A stretch of 64,000 nt of DNA from Ulva prolifera (Eukaryota; Chlorophyta; Ulvophyceae; Ulvales; Ulvaceae): the NCBI GenBank assembly GCA_023078555.1, contig CM041200.1:4120936-4184935 (forward strand), in the 5' to 3' direction. Of this stretch, positions 47,309 to 57,470 are shown piece by piece (the stretch's first letter is position 1; each line of letters starts with the position of its first letter). The position numbers and the translations under genes are program-made. The notes beneath the pieces were generated by a model. The model made no database searches and was not told the origin of the DNA. It was given only the letters and a program-made list of their open reading frames with translations.

Positions 47309-49785
47309 ATGATGCCATCCAGGGATATGCGCTGCAGGACCCCACCACTAGCGACCGTTCTGGCGGCCGCGCTGACCGTCGGCCGCGCAGCGGCCACATT
47401 CACCTTCGGAGATGTCACAAGGAATCTGGCCAAGAGCGGCTCCCAGTCATCCTCGCACACGTCCTCCTCCTCCGTCTCCACGGTCTCAGCATCGGTCAAG
47501 TGCGGGGCTGATATATACGCGTCCTCGTACCGGGGCTACACGCATGACTACATCACTGCAGGTGCGTGCCGGCAGAGCCTGTGCATACCACTCTGCTGCA
47601 TGCATGCACGCCTGCATATGACTTATGACTCAGATTCGCATCCCCTGTCCAAGGCCTTGCTGGATTCCACCGAGTCGCAGAAGCTGTCGGTGTCGATCTC
47701 GGCATGCATCTCCGCAAGGGTGTGAGCTGTAGCATGTGTTACAAGGCCGAAGCCACAGTGGCCGGTAGCGCCCTCAGGGTAAAGTAAAGTAAATCTAAAT
47801 TTACTGAGCCGTATCCTATTGGACATTGACAACTCCGAATCAACGGGACCACATATGCCGAAGGGGTAAACCACCTGGAAACCCCCCTCAGACGACCGTA
47901 CGCAACTCACAGGGCCTCCTCCTGTGCTAAGCGAGGTGGGTAACGAACAAGCACGCCATCTGCCCAACGCACGCATGGCAGCAGACACTCACCCACGGCG
48001 AACCCAAACACGGCGCCCAGTCACCTCATGACAGACACCCACGGAACACGCACCCGCGCACACACAAGCTGTAGCATGCGTGTGTAGCATGCGTGTGTAG
48101 CATGCGTGCGCAGCCGCGCCGCACCTGTGCAGTCTCGCTGCCGAGCTGCGACTGAGCACATTGATTTCACATGTTCCTTCTAGCACACACCCACGCAAGT
48201 CATCCACACGCATGTGGTGGCTGGTGGACTCCTGGGCATGACCAGGCAGTGTCGAGGCGACGAGGCAGCGGCCGTGAGCTCGAGTGTGACGCGCGCGACG
48301 GCTGTGCAGTGACCCGGATGGTGCGCGATGCATGCAGCTACTCGTGGGAGGGCAGCCTGGAGGTGCTGCGCGACGAGGTCTCCGGCTGGGCAGGCGCCTG
48401 GGCCAGCGTACGCCCCCCACCACCACCTCATGCATGCAGCCACACGTCCTGCCACACCACAGCCCGCCAAAACGGTGCACTCACCTCGCCGCTGTTGGCA
48501 ATGGCCTGCTTCGTTCCGTGGACAGTCAGGGGCACTTGAACAGCGGCTGATGCATGTAGCGCATGCAATCATGTGCCCCTGCCGGTGTCTATTGCAGAAG
48601 GCGACATTCTGATCTGACCGTATCCCCTCCACTGTCCACACGGTCCGCTGGTGAGTCCGCGGCCGCATGCCTGATGAACGCGTTGAGCAACGGAGGCGCT
48701 CTCCCGCCACAGCTCCAACTCACACCCAACTGTGGCCTGCAGGCCACGGCGGACGCGGCAGCGGCCTGCACCTCCAAGGTGTCCGGAGGCGGCAAGGCCC
48801 AGGGCTGCGCGATCTCTGAGGCCGCGGCGTACGCCTACGAGGTGGCCTTTGCCGCAGCGCATGCCACCGCCGCCGCCGACGCGTTTGCCGAATACTGCTC
48901 CTGCAATAACGCGGCCGCCTGGGCGTTTGCCGACGCCGACCTGTTTCTCGTCCTCATCGCCGACGTCTTCTCCCAGGCCAGCTCCACCGCCTGTGCTGCT
49001 GGTACGCACACCCGCCGATGCCGACGCCGGCATGCATTTGCATGCATGCGTACGCCGTGCGCTGACTGTCGCTGAGGCATTGCCCGATGTGTGCAGCACA
49101 TGCACGCACGCGCTTGACCAGCTGCTACACACAGGTTGACGTGCGCTTGTTCGTGCTCCCTGCCTTGTGTATCCAGATCATGCTGGTGAGTACATGCGTG
49201 TTGCACACGTGGCGGCGTTGAATGGCGGAACCCACGCAACAGCAGCGCGTATACACGTACATTGACTGATCACCCAGCAGCTTGCCTCCCCGGATTGCCC
49301 CATGCAAACGTCGCAGCAGCGCCAGCTTATACCTGTGCAATCAGTATGCTTTGGTACCTCTACCGGGCAGCTGCGCGAGCACTTGTGCTTTGCTCTTCGC
49401 GTCCCTGTCCCTGCGTGCAGCACAGCTCGCCTCACCATGGCTCTTATCCCCCCCACGCCACAGGCAGCTGCAGCGCGCAAGTGACCCATGTAGCGACGGC
49501 TTCGATGCAGACAATGAGGCCTCGAGTGCGGCCGCGCGCACATCCTGCTACGCCAGTGTTGCGGCTGACACGTACGCCAAGGCCCTGGCCACGGCCAACA
49601 TCGCAGCGGAGTGCGGCTACTGGCAGGACGCCGGGGTGACCGCTGCCGTCATGGCGGAGGTGGGCAGTGACCTCTACGTCACCGAGGCATGCTCCTTCGT
49701 GGAAGACCGCGAGGGGCTGACCAGCGCCTCCACTGCCGGCAGCGCCTGGACACGTGCGGTGTGTCTCTCCCCCCTCAGGATGTAG
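47309..49785 (+). CDS. Uncharacterised secreted Ala/Cys-rich protein (gene model incomplete)
   Basis: Function unknown. Four coding-like segments share the composition of one protein. Segment 1 (47309-47561) has a signal peptide (LATVLAAALTVGRAAA), a Ser-rich run and YASSYRGYTHDYITA before a GTGCGT donor. Segment 2 (about 48255-48407) includes ECDARDGCAVTRMV and EVSGWAGAWAS. Segment 3 (about 48595-49001) is very Ala-rich with paired Cys (ACTSKVSGGGKAQGC, YCSCNNAAAWAF) and ends at a GTACGC donor. Segment 4 (about 49480-49785) resembles it (SYCYA-like TSCYASVAADTYAKALATA, ECGYW) and ends in frame at 49785, or splices at 49759. Segments 3 and 4 look like diverged copies of one roughly 90-residue module. 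Reading phases across segments 2/3 and 3/4 do not connect by simple splicing, so small exons are missing, a frameshift exists, or the gene is decaying. Confidence 0.45.
47780..47940 (-). mobile_element. SINE, 5'-truncated copy, in an intron of the Ala/Cys-rich gene
   Basis: The reverse complement matches about 160 bases of body and tail of the copy at 14.26-14.43 kb (CACCTCGCTTAGCACAGGAG through GATACGGCTCAGT to TTTACTTTACTTTAC) with few mismatches. The tRNA-like head is absent. Orientation is opposite to the host gene. Confidence 0.85.
48071..48109. repeat. 13-bp tandem repeat, three units
   Basis: GTAGCATGCGTGT repeated three times, the last unit ending in C. It lies in the same intron as the truncated SINE. 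Confidence 0.9.
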
Positions 49786-51597
49786 AGGACAGCCGTTAGG
49801 CCGTGTTCAGTGGTGATGGACGCATAGGATGCGCGTGGACTATTCCCTCGGGCGCATAGGGCTCCGTATTCAGTGGTGAATAGTGTCATCAGGACGCATG
49901 GCCCCGCGACTGCGTGCAGACCTCCTAGATTGTGCAGAGATAGGAAAAAGTGCGGCGCGAAGGGGACAGTGTGAACGCACTCCGGCCACTGCACTGCAGA
50001 GTACCGAAGCAGGGCACAAAGCACTAGTGCAATGTAGCCTGCTTCGTACGATCCAGCACTGTTTCTTGCAGCTGCAAGAAACAGGGCCTCTCTTCGATTG
50101 CATGCAGCGGCGTGTGCTGTGGTTGGGGCTGGTGCTGGAGGGTATGGCAGCGCTGAGGACCGGTGCTCTGCAGCACGGCATCGGCTGCGTCCATAGTGGT
50201 AGCAGAAGCGCTCGGCTTCAACACGGTCACGCGTGAAGACTTGTGTGATACGGCACAGCTCACCCGGAGTGATCACATACAGGATCAGCTTCTCCACTCA
50301 AACCCGTAGCTACTTCGGCATCAGGTACCTTGTTGTATATACTGTCGCCACTGGGCTGCTTCTGCAATGGGGGGGGGGGGTTTGCACATCCCCCTCAGCT
50401 GGGCTACCGCATCTCTGCATATTCAGTCCTGATGCTCTGACCCTGCTTCAGTCAAGCGGGGTGCAGATATGGCGTGCATTCTGGCTTGATAGGCTCATCA
50501 AAACATGAAGCTGCCGTGCAGATCCGTGGTTGAGCCTTCTGCGATGTCGGGCGGCAGTATGAACTGTTGAAGAACCGATGGAGTCGAGGCCAAGGCCCTC
50601 CATCTGTAGCTAAGAACCGGACCTGGGGGGCATTCGAGTAGGCTTCAACCAGCACAACGTTGCTTGAGTGCGTGGATAGAGCGAGGTAGAGAATGGATGG
50701 AAAGAGATGATAGCTTAGGGTAGGGTAGATCACCACACCTGGCTCGGTTCCTGCGTCCGCGTCTTGTGATGCACGGGCGGATAAATGATTGAATGAATGG
50801 CGTACGTGAATAATGATTCTTGTCTGCATTGAGCTCTTGCAGGACTTTTGTGTTGCAGGCAGAGCTGGCCCACCTGCGATGCACAGCGACTCGCTGTGTG
50901 GGCATGTAACTGGAGCGCTGCTTCCTTTTCCAGGTGTCCATTGTGCTTGTGGTAGGTCTTACACGTGCACATTGAACCATTGACTTACGCCGCATGCCCA
51001 TCGTGAACAAGGAGTTGCCACGTACGTTGCCCCAACGTGGATATGTGCGGATGTGGAAGGGTCGGATTGTGTGATCCTGCGAGAGGCACACTGGGCTGGC
51101 TGGCTGGTTGACTCCAGATCTGCATGACATGAGTGTTGCTGCACTACTTCGACACAGCTGGAAGCGCAAAGTAATGCCGATGCATGCAGTCACGACACCG
51201 TGCATTCCATCGCAATGCCCTGGTGTAGAAATCACATCGGCAGACCTCTCTGTGGCTCCTGGTTTGTGAACAGGCGGCACATCTGCAAGGCCATGCAGTC
51301 ATCACTTGCAGATGTCCCCGTAATGCAATCGTCACTGCTCGCATCAGCAGCATCCGCACTGACCTCTACACTGCATAGCATTGTCTGATCACACTGTGCC
51401 GATCGAAACTGGTGACTCGCCGTGATAGCCACGATCGGTCCGCAACCTGACATCATTCCCAGCACGTGGAATGTCCACGGCCACAGCACTTCCGCTACGT
51501 CGCTGCAGCAGGCGACTGAGACACACGCAACCAGCCTCACGCATACATGGCAAGTAGAGCCTGCTGTGCAGTATGTTGATCTGAGCAGCGCCTGGTG
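49786..51597. other. Intergenic, nothing recognised
   Basis: About 1.8 kb between the Ala/Cys-rich gene (+) and the VMA12-like gene (-). A short near-direct repeat (TTCAGTGGTGA at 49806 and 49870) and a G run of about 10 near 50370 are present. No gene was found. Confidence 0.5.
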
Positions 51598-53270
51598 CTA
51601 CCGGGTCTTCTTGGACGCAGCAGCCTTGATCTTGCGCGCTGGCATCGTGGTGAACGCTTCTCCGGCAGGGGACGGAGGCTCCGCTGCGAGCTTGGCCGCC
51701 TTCGGGTCCAGCAGGTGCATGTACTTTTTCCCGCCCTCCGAGGACATGTTGGCCCGCACGATGAACAGCACCGTCTCAAACACCAGCGCCACCATCAGCC
51801 CGACGACACCTCCCAGCGGCTTCTGCAGCACACAGCTGCACTGCTCAGCGGGGTCGCGAAGGGCGACACGGCCTCTGGCCGCCCAGCCTGCCTGTCAAGA
51901 TCATGCATGCATACCTCCTTGGCACCCTTTGCTTGAGCACGGCTTTGACTCACCGTGGTGCTGCCGTGGGCTGAGTGCCACTTGTCCGACCGTTTACAAA
52001 GTACTGCCGCACATGAGTGCATGCTGTGTGCGATGGCTCGTGCGCTGGAATATGCAGTGACGTGCAGTCACATTGGTGTGAGCGGGTACTGCTGTGCACC
52101 TGCAGGCAATGCCTCGGCCCAGGGCCGGGGAGTTTTGGCAGGGCAGGCTGCTGTGGCACGTACTATCAAGGGGTTTGTCGTCGAGAGAGCGGCTCCGAAC
52201 TGGCTGCCGAGGGCATAGCCCAGCCCCATGGTGACGGCCATGTGCACGCCCTGCCCTATCTGCAGCTTGCTAGTGGGCAGGTACTCGCTGTGCATCTTCG
52301 CCTTGGCTTCGTTGATGGTGACGTCCTCCACCAGCTTGTCATATGCCCGCTGCTCCGCTGCCACGCGGCGGGCTTCAAGCCTGCAGGGAGCTTGGGAGGG
52401 TCAAGCAGTGTTGGGTCATCGGGCCCGATCACATGGAACAATTCCGAATATCCAGGTCTATTTTTTGGGTAGCAGCCCTGAAAATGCTGTAAAGCGACCC
52501 AACACTGGTGTCAAGGTGCATTGACACGTGTGAGCCTGGCGACGCAGTCTCCGCCTGCAGCAGCTGTTGCCTGGATGGATCTGCATGTGAGCAGCTGGGC
52601 GGAATCGCACTCTTTCCTGAACTCTGGGCTGACTTCTCGTTTCTGTGCGGCCTTCAATGCAAGGCTGCTGCCGCGACATACTTCTTGCAGGTCGACCTCC
52701 TCGCCCGTGGCCCTGCAACGCATCGCTGTGTGGAATGAAATTTCGTGACCTGGCCGAGGGGGCGCGCTGTGGAGGGCTTGCACATGCTGGAAGCCTTTCT
52801 CAGGAACGCTGTATGTATTGACAAAGGAGAGAGGCTGGGCGTGCAACCGGTTGTCGGAATGCCCTCGCAAACACACGCACTCATGCATGGCACTAGGCAC
52901 TAGGAACACTGTAAGCATGGATGTATGTACGCGTATCATAGCGTAGCCGCATCGATTTGGACTTTGACAACTTCGAAATCCAGGACCGAAAGAGGCATTC
53001 ACGCTGCATGCCGCCACTGTAGTGCCAGTTGTGTCGACACACCTTATGGCAGCTGCTGCAGCTTTGAGAGTCGGCCAGTCTACCTCACCCGGCTGAGCTT
53101 GGGACGCAGGTGCCTGCAGAGAAGGCTGGTGCGGCTGTCAGCTGCTGGTGCTGCATTTTCTGCCAATGCCAGGGATGCAGCGGGATGTGCCTCACCTCGT
53201 GACCGGGGCATTTTGAGGCCTTCGCTAAGAACTCCTCAATATCCGGAGTGCTGACAAGGGCTAGAGGCAT
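51598..53270 (-). CDS. VMA12: V-ATPase assembly factor VMA12/TMEM199 homologue (5 exons)
   Basis: ER membrane chaperone needed to assemble the V0 sector of the vacuolar proton pump. Model: complement of 51598..51822, 52164..52380, 52611..52712, 53089..53113, 53204..53270; 211 aa, phases agree, size as human TMEM199 (208). The N-terminus is TPDIEEFLAKASK; the tiny 25-base exon 2 is tentative. The family core reads VSPEFRKELEARRVAAEQRA then YDKLVEDVT, matching the Vma12 coiled segment before the membrane part. Two membrane segments follow: GVHMAVTMGLGYALGSQFGA and GGVVGLMVALVFETVLFIVR. The C-terminal tail is cytosolic and ends in Lys-rich KKTR, resembling a dilysine ER-retention signal. The splices at 52611/52380 and 52164/51822 restore the conserved runs exactly. 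Confidence 0.82.
52810..52895. repeat. Second copy of the dispersed repeat seen at 29.6 kb
   Basis: In intron 2 of the VMA12-like gene. It shares ACAAAGGA, AGAGGC, CTCGCAAA and CATGGCACTAGG with 29612-29695 in the same order and orientation. Confidence 0.5.
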
Positions 53271-53737
53271 TATTATGTTATGTAGCTGATTGCTGAACAG
53301 AGGTCTCGCGTCACCTAGGCGACGGGGAATGCGGAAGGACAGAAAGCAATCAACAGGCTACCTATCGTCTCGCAGAAACTTGTTCTCGAGGTGGTTCAGC
53401 AACATCGTTCGCGAATTGAAGTCGGTGCAGCCTGTTAGTTACGTGTCATCTGAGTTCACAAATATGCCTGGCGCACGCTCACACGATCTGAAGTCAACAG
53501 CCCGGGAAAAGTAGCACGGGCATGGGCGTCCACGGTAGGCTGGTTTACTCTACAAAGGCGTTTCTGTGGAATTGATCATCCGTCTTCGTCTGCTCCGCAG
53601 CTGCGCAAAGGCCGCTCCCTCCGTTGCCCTTTCGCCACCCATGCCGTTCAGGTAGTCCACTCATCACACGCATTGCGGATCTGCCACAGTGCACTTATGC
53701 AAGCATCTACAGGCTACCTTCACCAGTACCTGGAAAC
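53271..53737. promoter_or_regulatory. Divergent spacer between VMA12-like and NhaD genes
   Basis: 467 bases between proposed start codons. The open frame of the antiporter extends upstream without an ATG to about 53624, so part may be its 5' leader. Confidence 0.4.
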
Positions 53738-56146
53738 ATGATGCATGCACGAGGTACTCAAGCGCGTGCGCTCCAGCTCCCCGCTGTACGTGCCAGGCAC
53801 GAACACCGCCGCAGAGGTCTTGTCCGCGTCCACTCGGCTTTGCCAGATGAAGCCGAAAAGGAGCCTTCAGTTAAGCAAGTTGCACCTGAAAACATCAGCG
53901 TCGTGGACTGCGAGACCGTCTGCTCAGCGGAGGACGACTTCCAAGTCACACAGAGCGACGAGTCTGCTGCACTGGATGTCTACAAAGCTGGCGCCGTCGC
54001 CGCAGTCCTCGCTGTCGTTGCCGCAGGGCTAAATACTGAGTGGGTAGCCAGCCATGAGAGCATGGCGCTCATCGCGGTCTTCGTGCTGGGCTACGCTGGC
54101 ATCATTGTGGAGGAGGAGCTCGCCTTCAACAAAGCAGGTGTCGCTCTAGTCATGGCTGTATCGCTATGGGTAGTCCGCTCCCTAGCAGGAGACCACACTG
54201 CTGTCTCTCACGAGCTCTCGGAGTCGCTCTCCGACGTGTCAGAGATCATCTACTTCCTCCTGGGTGCCATGACCATAGTAGAGGTCGTGGACGCCCACCA
54301 AGGCTTCAAGATCATCACTGACTCCATCAACACCCGCTCCCGCAGCACCCTCATGTGGATCATTGGAGGCGTCACCTTCTTCATGTCTGCCGTCCTCGAC
54401 AACCTCACTTCCACCATCGTCATGGTCTCCCTCCTCCGCAAGCTCTGCCCCGACCCAGACACCCGCAAGTTCCTCGGCGCAGTCGTCGTGATCGCCGCCA
54501 ACGCCGGGGGCGCCTGGACGCCCATCGGCGACGTCACCACCACCATGCTCTGGATCAATGGCCAGATCACCACCATCCCCACGATGCGGGACCTCGTCTT
54601 CCCCTCCATGGTCTCCCTCCTCGTCCCCATGCTCCTCATCAGCCGCTTCGCGGACGAAGTCAAGGGAGAGTTCAAGGAGGAGGACATGGTGAAAGATAGC
54701 CAGCCGATGGCGCCGCGCGGGAAGGTCGTGTTTGCCGCTGGCGTCGGCGCGCTCGTCTTTGTGCCCGTCTTCAAGTCCGTGACCGGCCTGCCCCCGTACC
54801 TCGGCATGCTGGCAGGCCTCGGCGCGATGTGGCTGCTGACCGACGTCATCCACTTCAACGAGCAGCGCTCCACGCTCCAGGTGCTGCTCCCCCCGCTGCC
54901 CGCAGCCGCCGCCCGCGTGCAGAACCGATCGGCCGCGCGTTGGGCCAGAAAACGGTCCAGAGAATGGTCCAGAAAAACCCCCCATGCTGCACACAGCTGC
55001 CTGCTTTGCGTGCCCAGGTGGTGTGCGCGTGTAGCCACGCCCTGCCGTGCTTGCTCGCTCCTGACCGAGTCATGGCTGCTGACCTGCTTCGTTGCCGCAT
55101 GCACATGCATGCGAGTATTCCCGCAGTATCCAGAGTCCCCACAACCCTCCAGCCCCGCACATCGGCCTCTGACGTCTGAGCCGTTCCACGCACCCTGCAT
55201 GCAGTCAGTACGTCACGCCGGCATTCTGGCGCCTGGCTGACGTGCTGCGTGCTTGGGGGGGGGGGGGGGGGGGGGGGGGGGGAAGCAAGCTCAGTCCGAC
55301 GCCACAAGCTGCATTGCCCTGAGTCCAGTTCGCCAGCTCGCATCACACTTTAGCATCCCTGTATCCTACCTCGTTCTGCGCTCGCAACGCCGGCAGGCTG
55401 GACCGGCCGATTGTACAGCAGCCTTGGTCACCCGCCGCCTCTCTGCTGCACTGACTCTCCACAGGGCCAGAGAGGCTGCAGGTGCAGCTGCCCCCAACCC
55501 GGCTACATACCCCGCGCACAATGCGCTGCACTCCTCATCGGGAGCACCCCTCCTACAGCCGGCCACGCATCCACATGATGCTGCAGATGCCCTTGAGTAG
55601 ACGCCCACGCAGTCACACACGGTGCCGCTGCGTGTGCAGGTGCCGCGAGCGCTGTCGCGCATCGACACCGAGGGCATCATCTTCTTCCTCGGCGTGCTGC
55701 TCTCCATCGCGGCCCTCGACAGCGCCGGCATCCTCAAGGCCCTCGCGGTGCTGCTCGACGAGAACATCCCCTCGAAGGAGCTCATCGCGACCGTCATCGG
55801 CCTCGCCTCCGCGGTGGTGGACAACGTGCCCCTCGTCGCGGCGACGATGGGCATGTACGACGTCGCCACGGTGCCGCAGGACTCGATGCTGTGGCAGCTG
55901 ATCGCGTACTGCGCGGGGACGGGGGGCTCGATCCTGATCATCGGGTCGGCCGCGGGGGTCGCGTTCATGGGCATGGAGAGTGCGGAGTTCGTGTGGTACC
56001 TGCGGCGGGTGTCGCCGTGGGCGCTGATTGGGTACCTTGCGGGTATTGGGGCGTACATTGGGCAGACGTCGCTGCTTGCGCAGGCGCCGGCGGCGCCCGC
56101 GGCGCTGGCGGCGCTGCCGGATGCTGTTGCGAAGTTGAGTATGTAG
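53738..56146 (+). CDS. NHD1: NhaD-type sodium/proton antiporter, probably plastid-targeted (2 exons)
   Basis: Na+/H+ exchanger of the NhaD family; the plant member NHD1 sits in the chloroplast envelope. Model: join 53738..54880, 55640..56146; 549 aa. The first about 40 residues are Arg/His/Ala-rich (ARALQLPAVRARHEHRRRGL), fitting an organelle transit peptide. About a dozen hydrophobic segments follow. Family landmarks: VLGYAGIIVEEELAFNKAGV, LLGAMTIVEVVDAHQGF, FFMSAVLDNLTSTIVMVSLL, ANAGGAWTPIGDVTTTMLWI, then in exon 2 IDTEGIIFFLGVL, SAVVDNVPLVAATMGMY and AGTGGSILIIGSAAGVAFMG. The paired DNLT and DNVP motifs are the expected ion-site signature. The intron (54881-55639) contains a 28-base poly-G tract. 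The ATG at 53738 is the first in frame; 53741 is an alternative. Confidence 0.95.
55255..55282. repeat. Poly-G tract, 28 bp, in NhaD intron
   Basis: An uninterrupted G run on the sense strand of the antiporter gene. It could form quadruplex structures, and its length is liable to sequencing error. Confidence 0.9.
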
Positions 56147-57470
56147 GCGAGGGGAGGGTGGCGGTGCCGCTTTGCGTTTGGCGGTGGCGGGGTGCGGAGG
56201 CGGTGGTTGTAGAGCGGTGACGGTGGCGCACGCGGGTGTACAGGTGGACCCAGTGTCATGCATTTTTGGTGGTCCACCTGATTTTGACGACCATGCGCGC
56301 GAATGTAATATACGGAACGGGGCTCCTAACCCGCACCCACGTCACGGAATGTTTGGCATGTTATGTGGGCGCTGCGGCGCCTGAGCACGTACAGTGAAGC
56401 TCAGGTTGCCAAGGACTCGTGGCCTGCATTGCTTGAAGCCTTTGCGCCTGCCTGTTCGGTCCAATGCTGTGCTCATAGAGAGTGCAGTATGCCCACGCTC
56501 TTTGAGAAGGACCCTTGCTTCCAGCAACACGAAGAGTCCCTGCAATGTGCGACGTCCGCGTGCAAAAGCACATCAACGGAACCTCGTTTCCTCTTGCGTT
56601 GCCTGTCGTAATCTCGTGATGTTGCAGGCCTTGCCAAAAACGGGTACGAAAGAGAGAAGTGTGAAGAGCATTTCGAGCGATATCGTGAGTGTCGCCGAAA
56701 AGTGGTACGAGCCGATCGCCCCCCAGGGCACGACACCGCGAGGCTGGTATTCATGCCTCCCCGTTCTTGTCACCACTCTGCCGGCCGAGGTATCACGGCG
56801 CATTCATGAACTGCCGTTACGGACAACGTGATCATGCAGAACGAAGACATCAGAGCCGCCAGACGAGAGCAAAATAAAAAGAATGACCCGTTCGCGTGGC
56901 TGTTCCCGCCTAGGCCACCGCAGGCCTGAGCCAAAAACAAGGAATAGCCGGCAAAGAAGTTGATCAGATACTTTAAGAGTTTGGTGGAACTGTGACGGCG
57001 CTTACGCTGCACGCTTAGATTTTGGCTGAGGTGTATCCCCCCTCCACAGTGCCGCGCTTGGACACACCTTCTGGGCGTCGCATACAGCGAGATGCCACCA
57101 TGACATGTTACAACGCACAAGCTATCCAACTTGCATCCATCATCAGATACCCACAAATGCCTTCAAACACAATTTGCAGTCGGGCCGGTCCTGTGACATG
57201 TAAACGACACATCATCCCATTAAACGGACCAAGTGTAGGTCTGCTGCATAAGAAAACGCAGCCGATGATACCTGCCGACAAGTGACATTCACCCCGCATC
57301 GAGGGACTACCGCACATATCAGGACCTGCTCGCCAAGCCTGGCCCAGTCGCACTGCTGTCCACCCGCCAGGTCTGGACCGAACAGTGTGCATCCAACCCC
57401 CTTTCTCACATCACATGCTGTCTGTTTCGAGCCCATCCTTGGCTCCTTTAGTTATTCACGGGCGCTGAGC
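56147..57470. other. Convergent intergenic region, nothing recognised
   Basis: About 1.3 kb between the NhaD gene (+) and the glycosyltransferase (-). No exon-like segment, RNA gene or repeat family was seen. Confidence 0.5.

Noticed and set aside
54239-54994. Long antisense open frame (251 codons) opposite the NhaD gene
   Set aside because: It mirrors strongly codon-biased coding DNA on the other strand; its acidic, Gly/His-rich product is an artefact of that bias.
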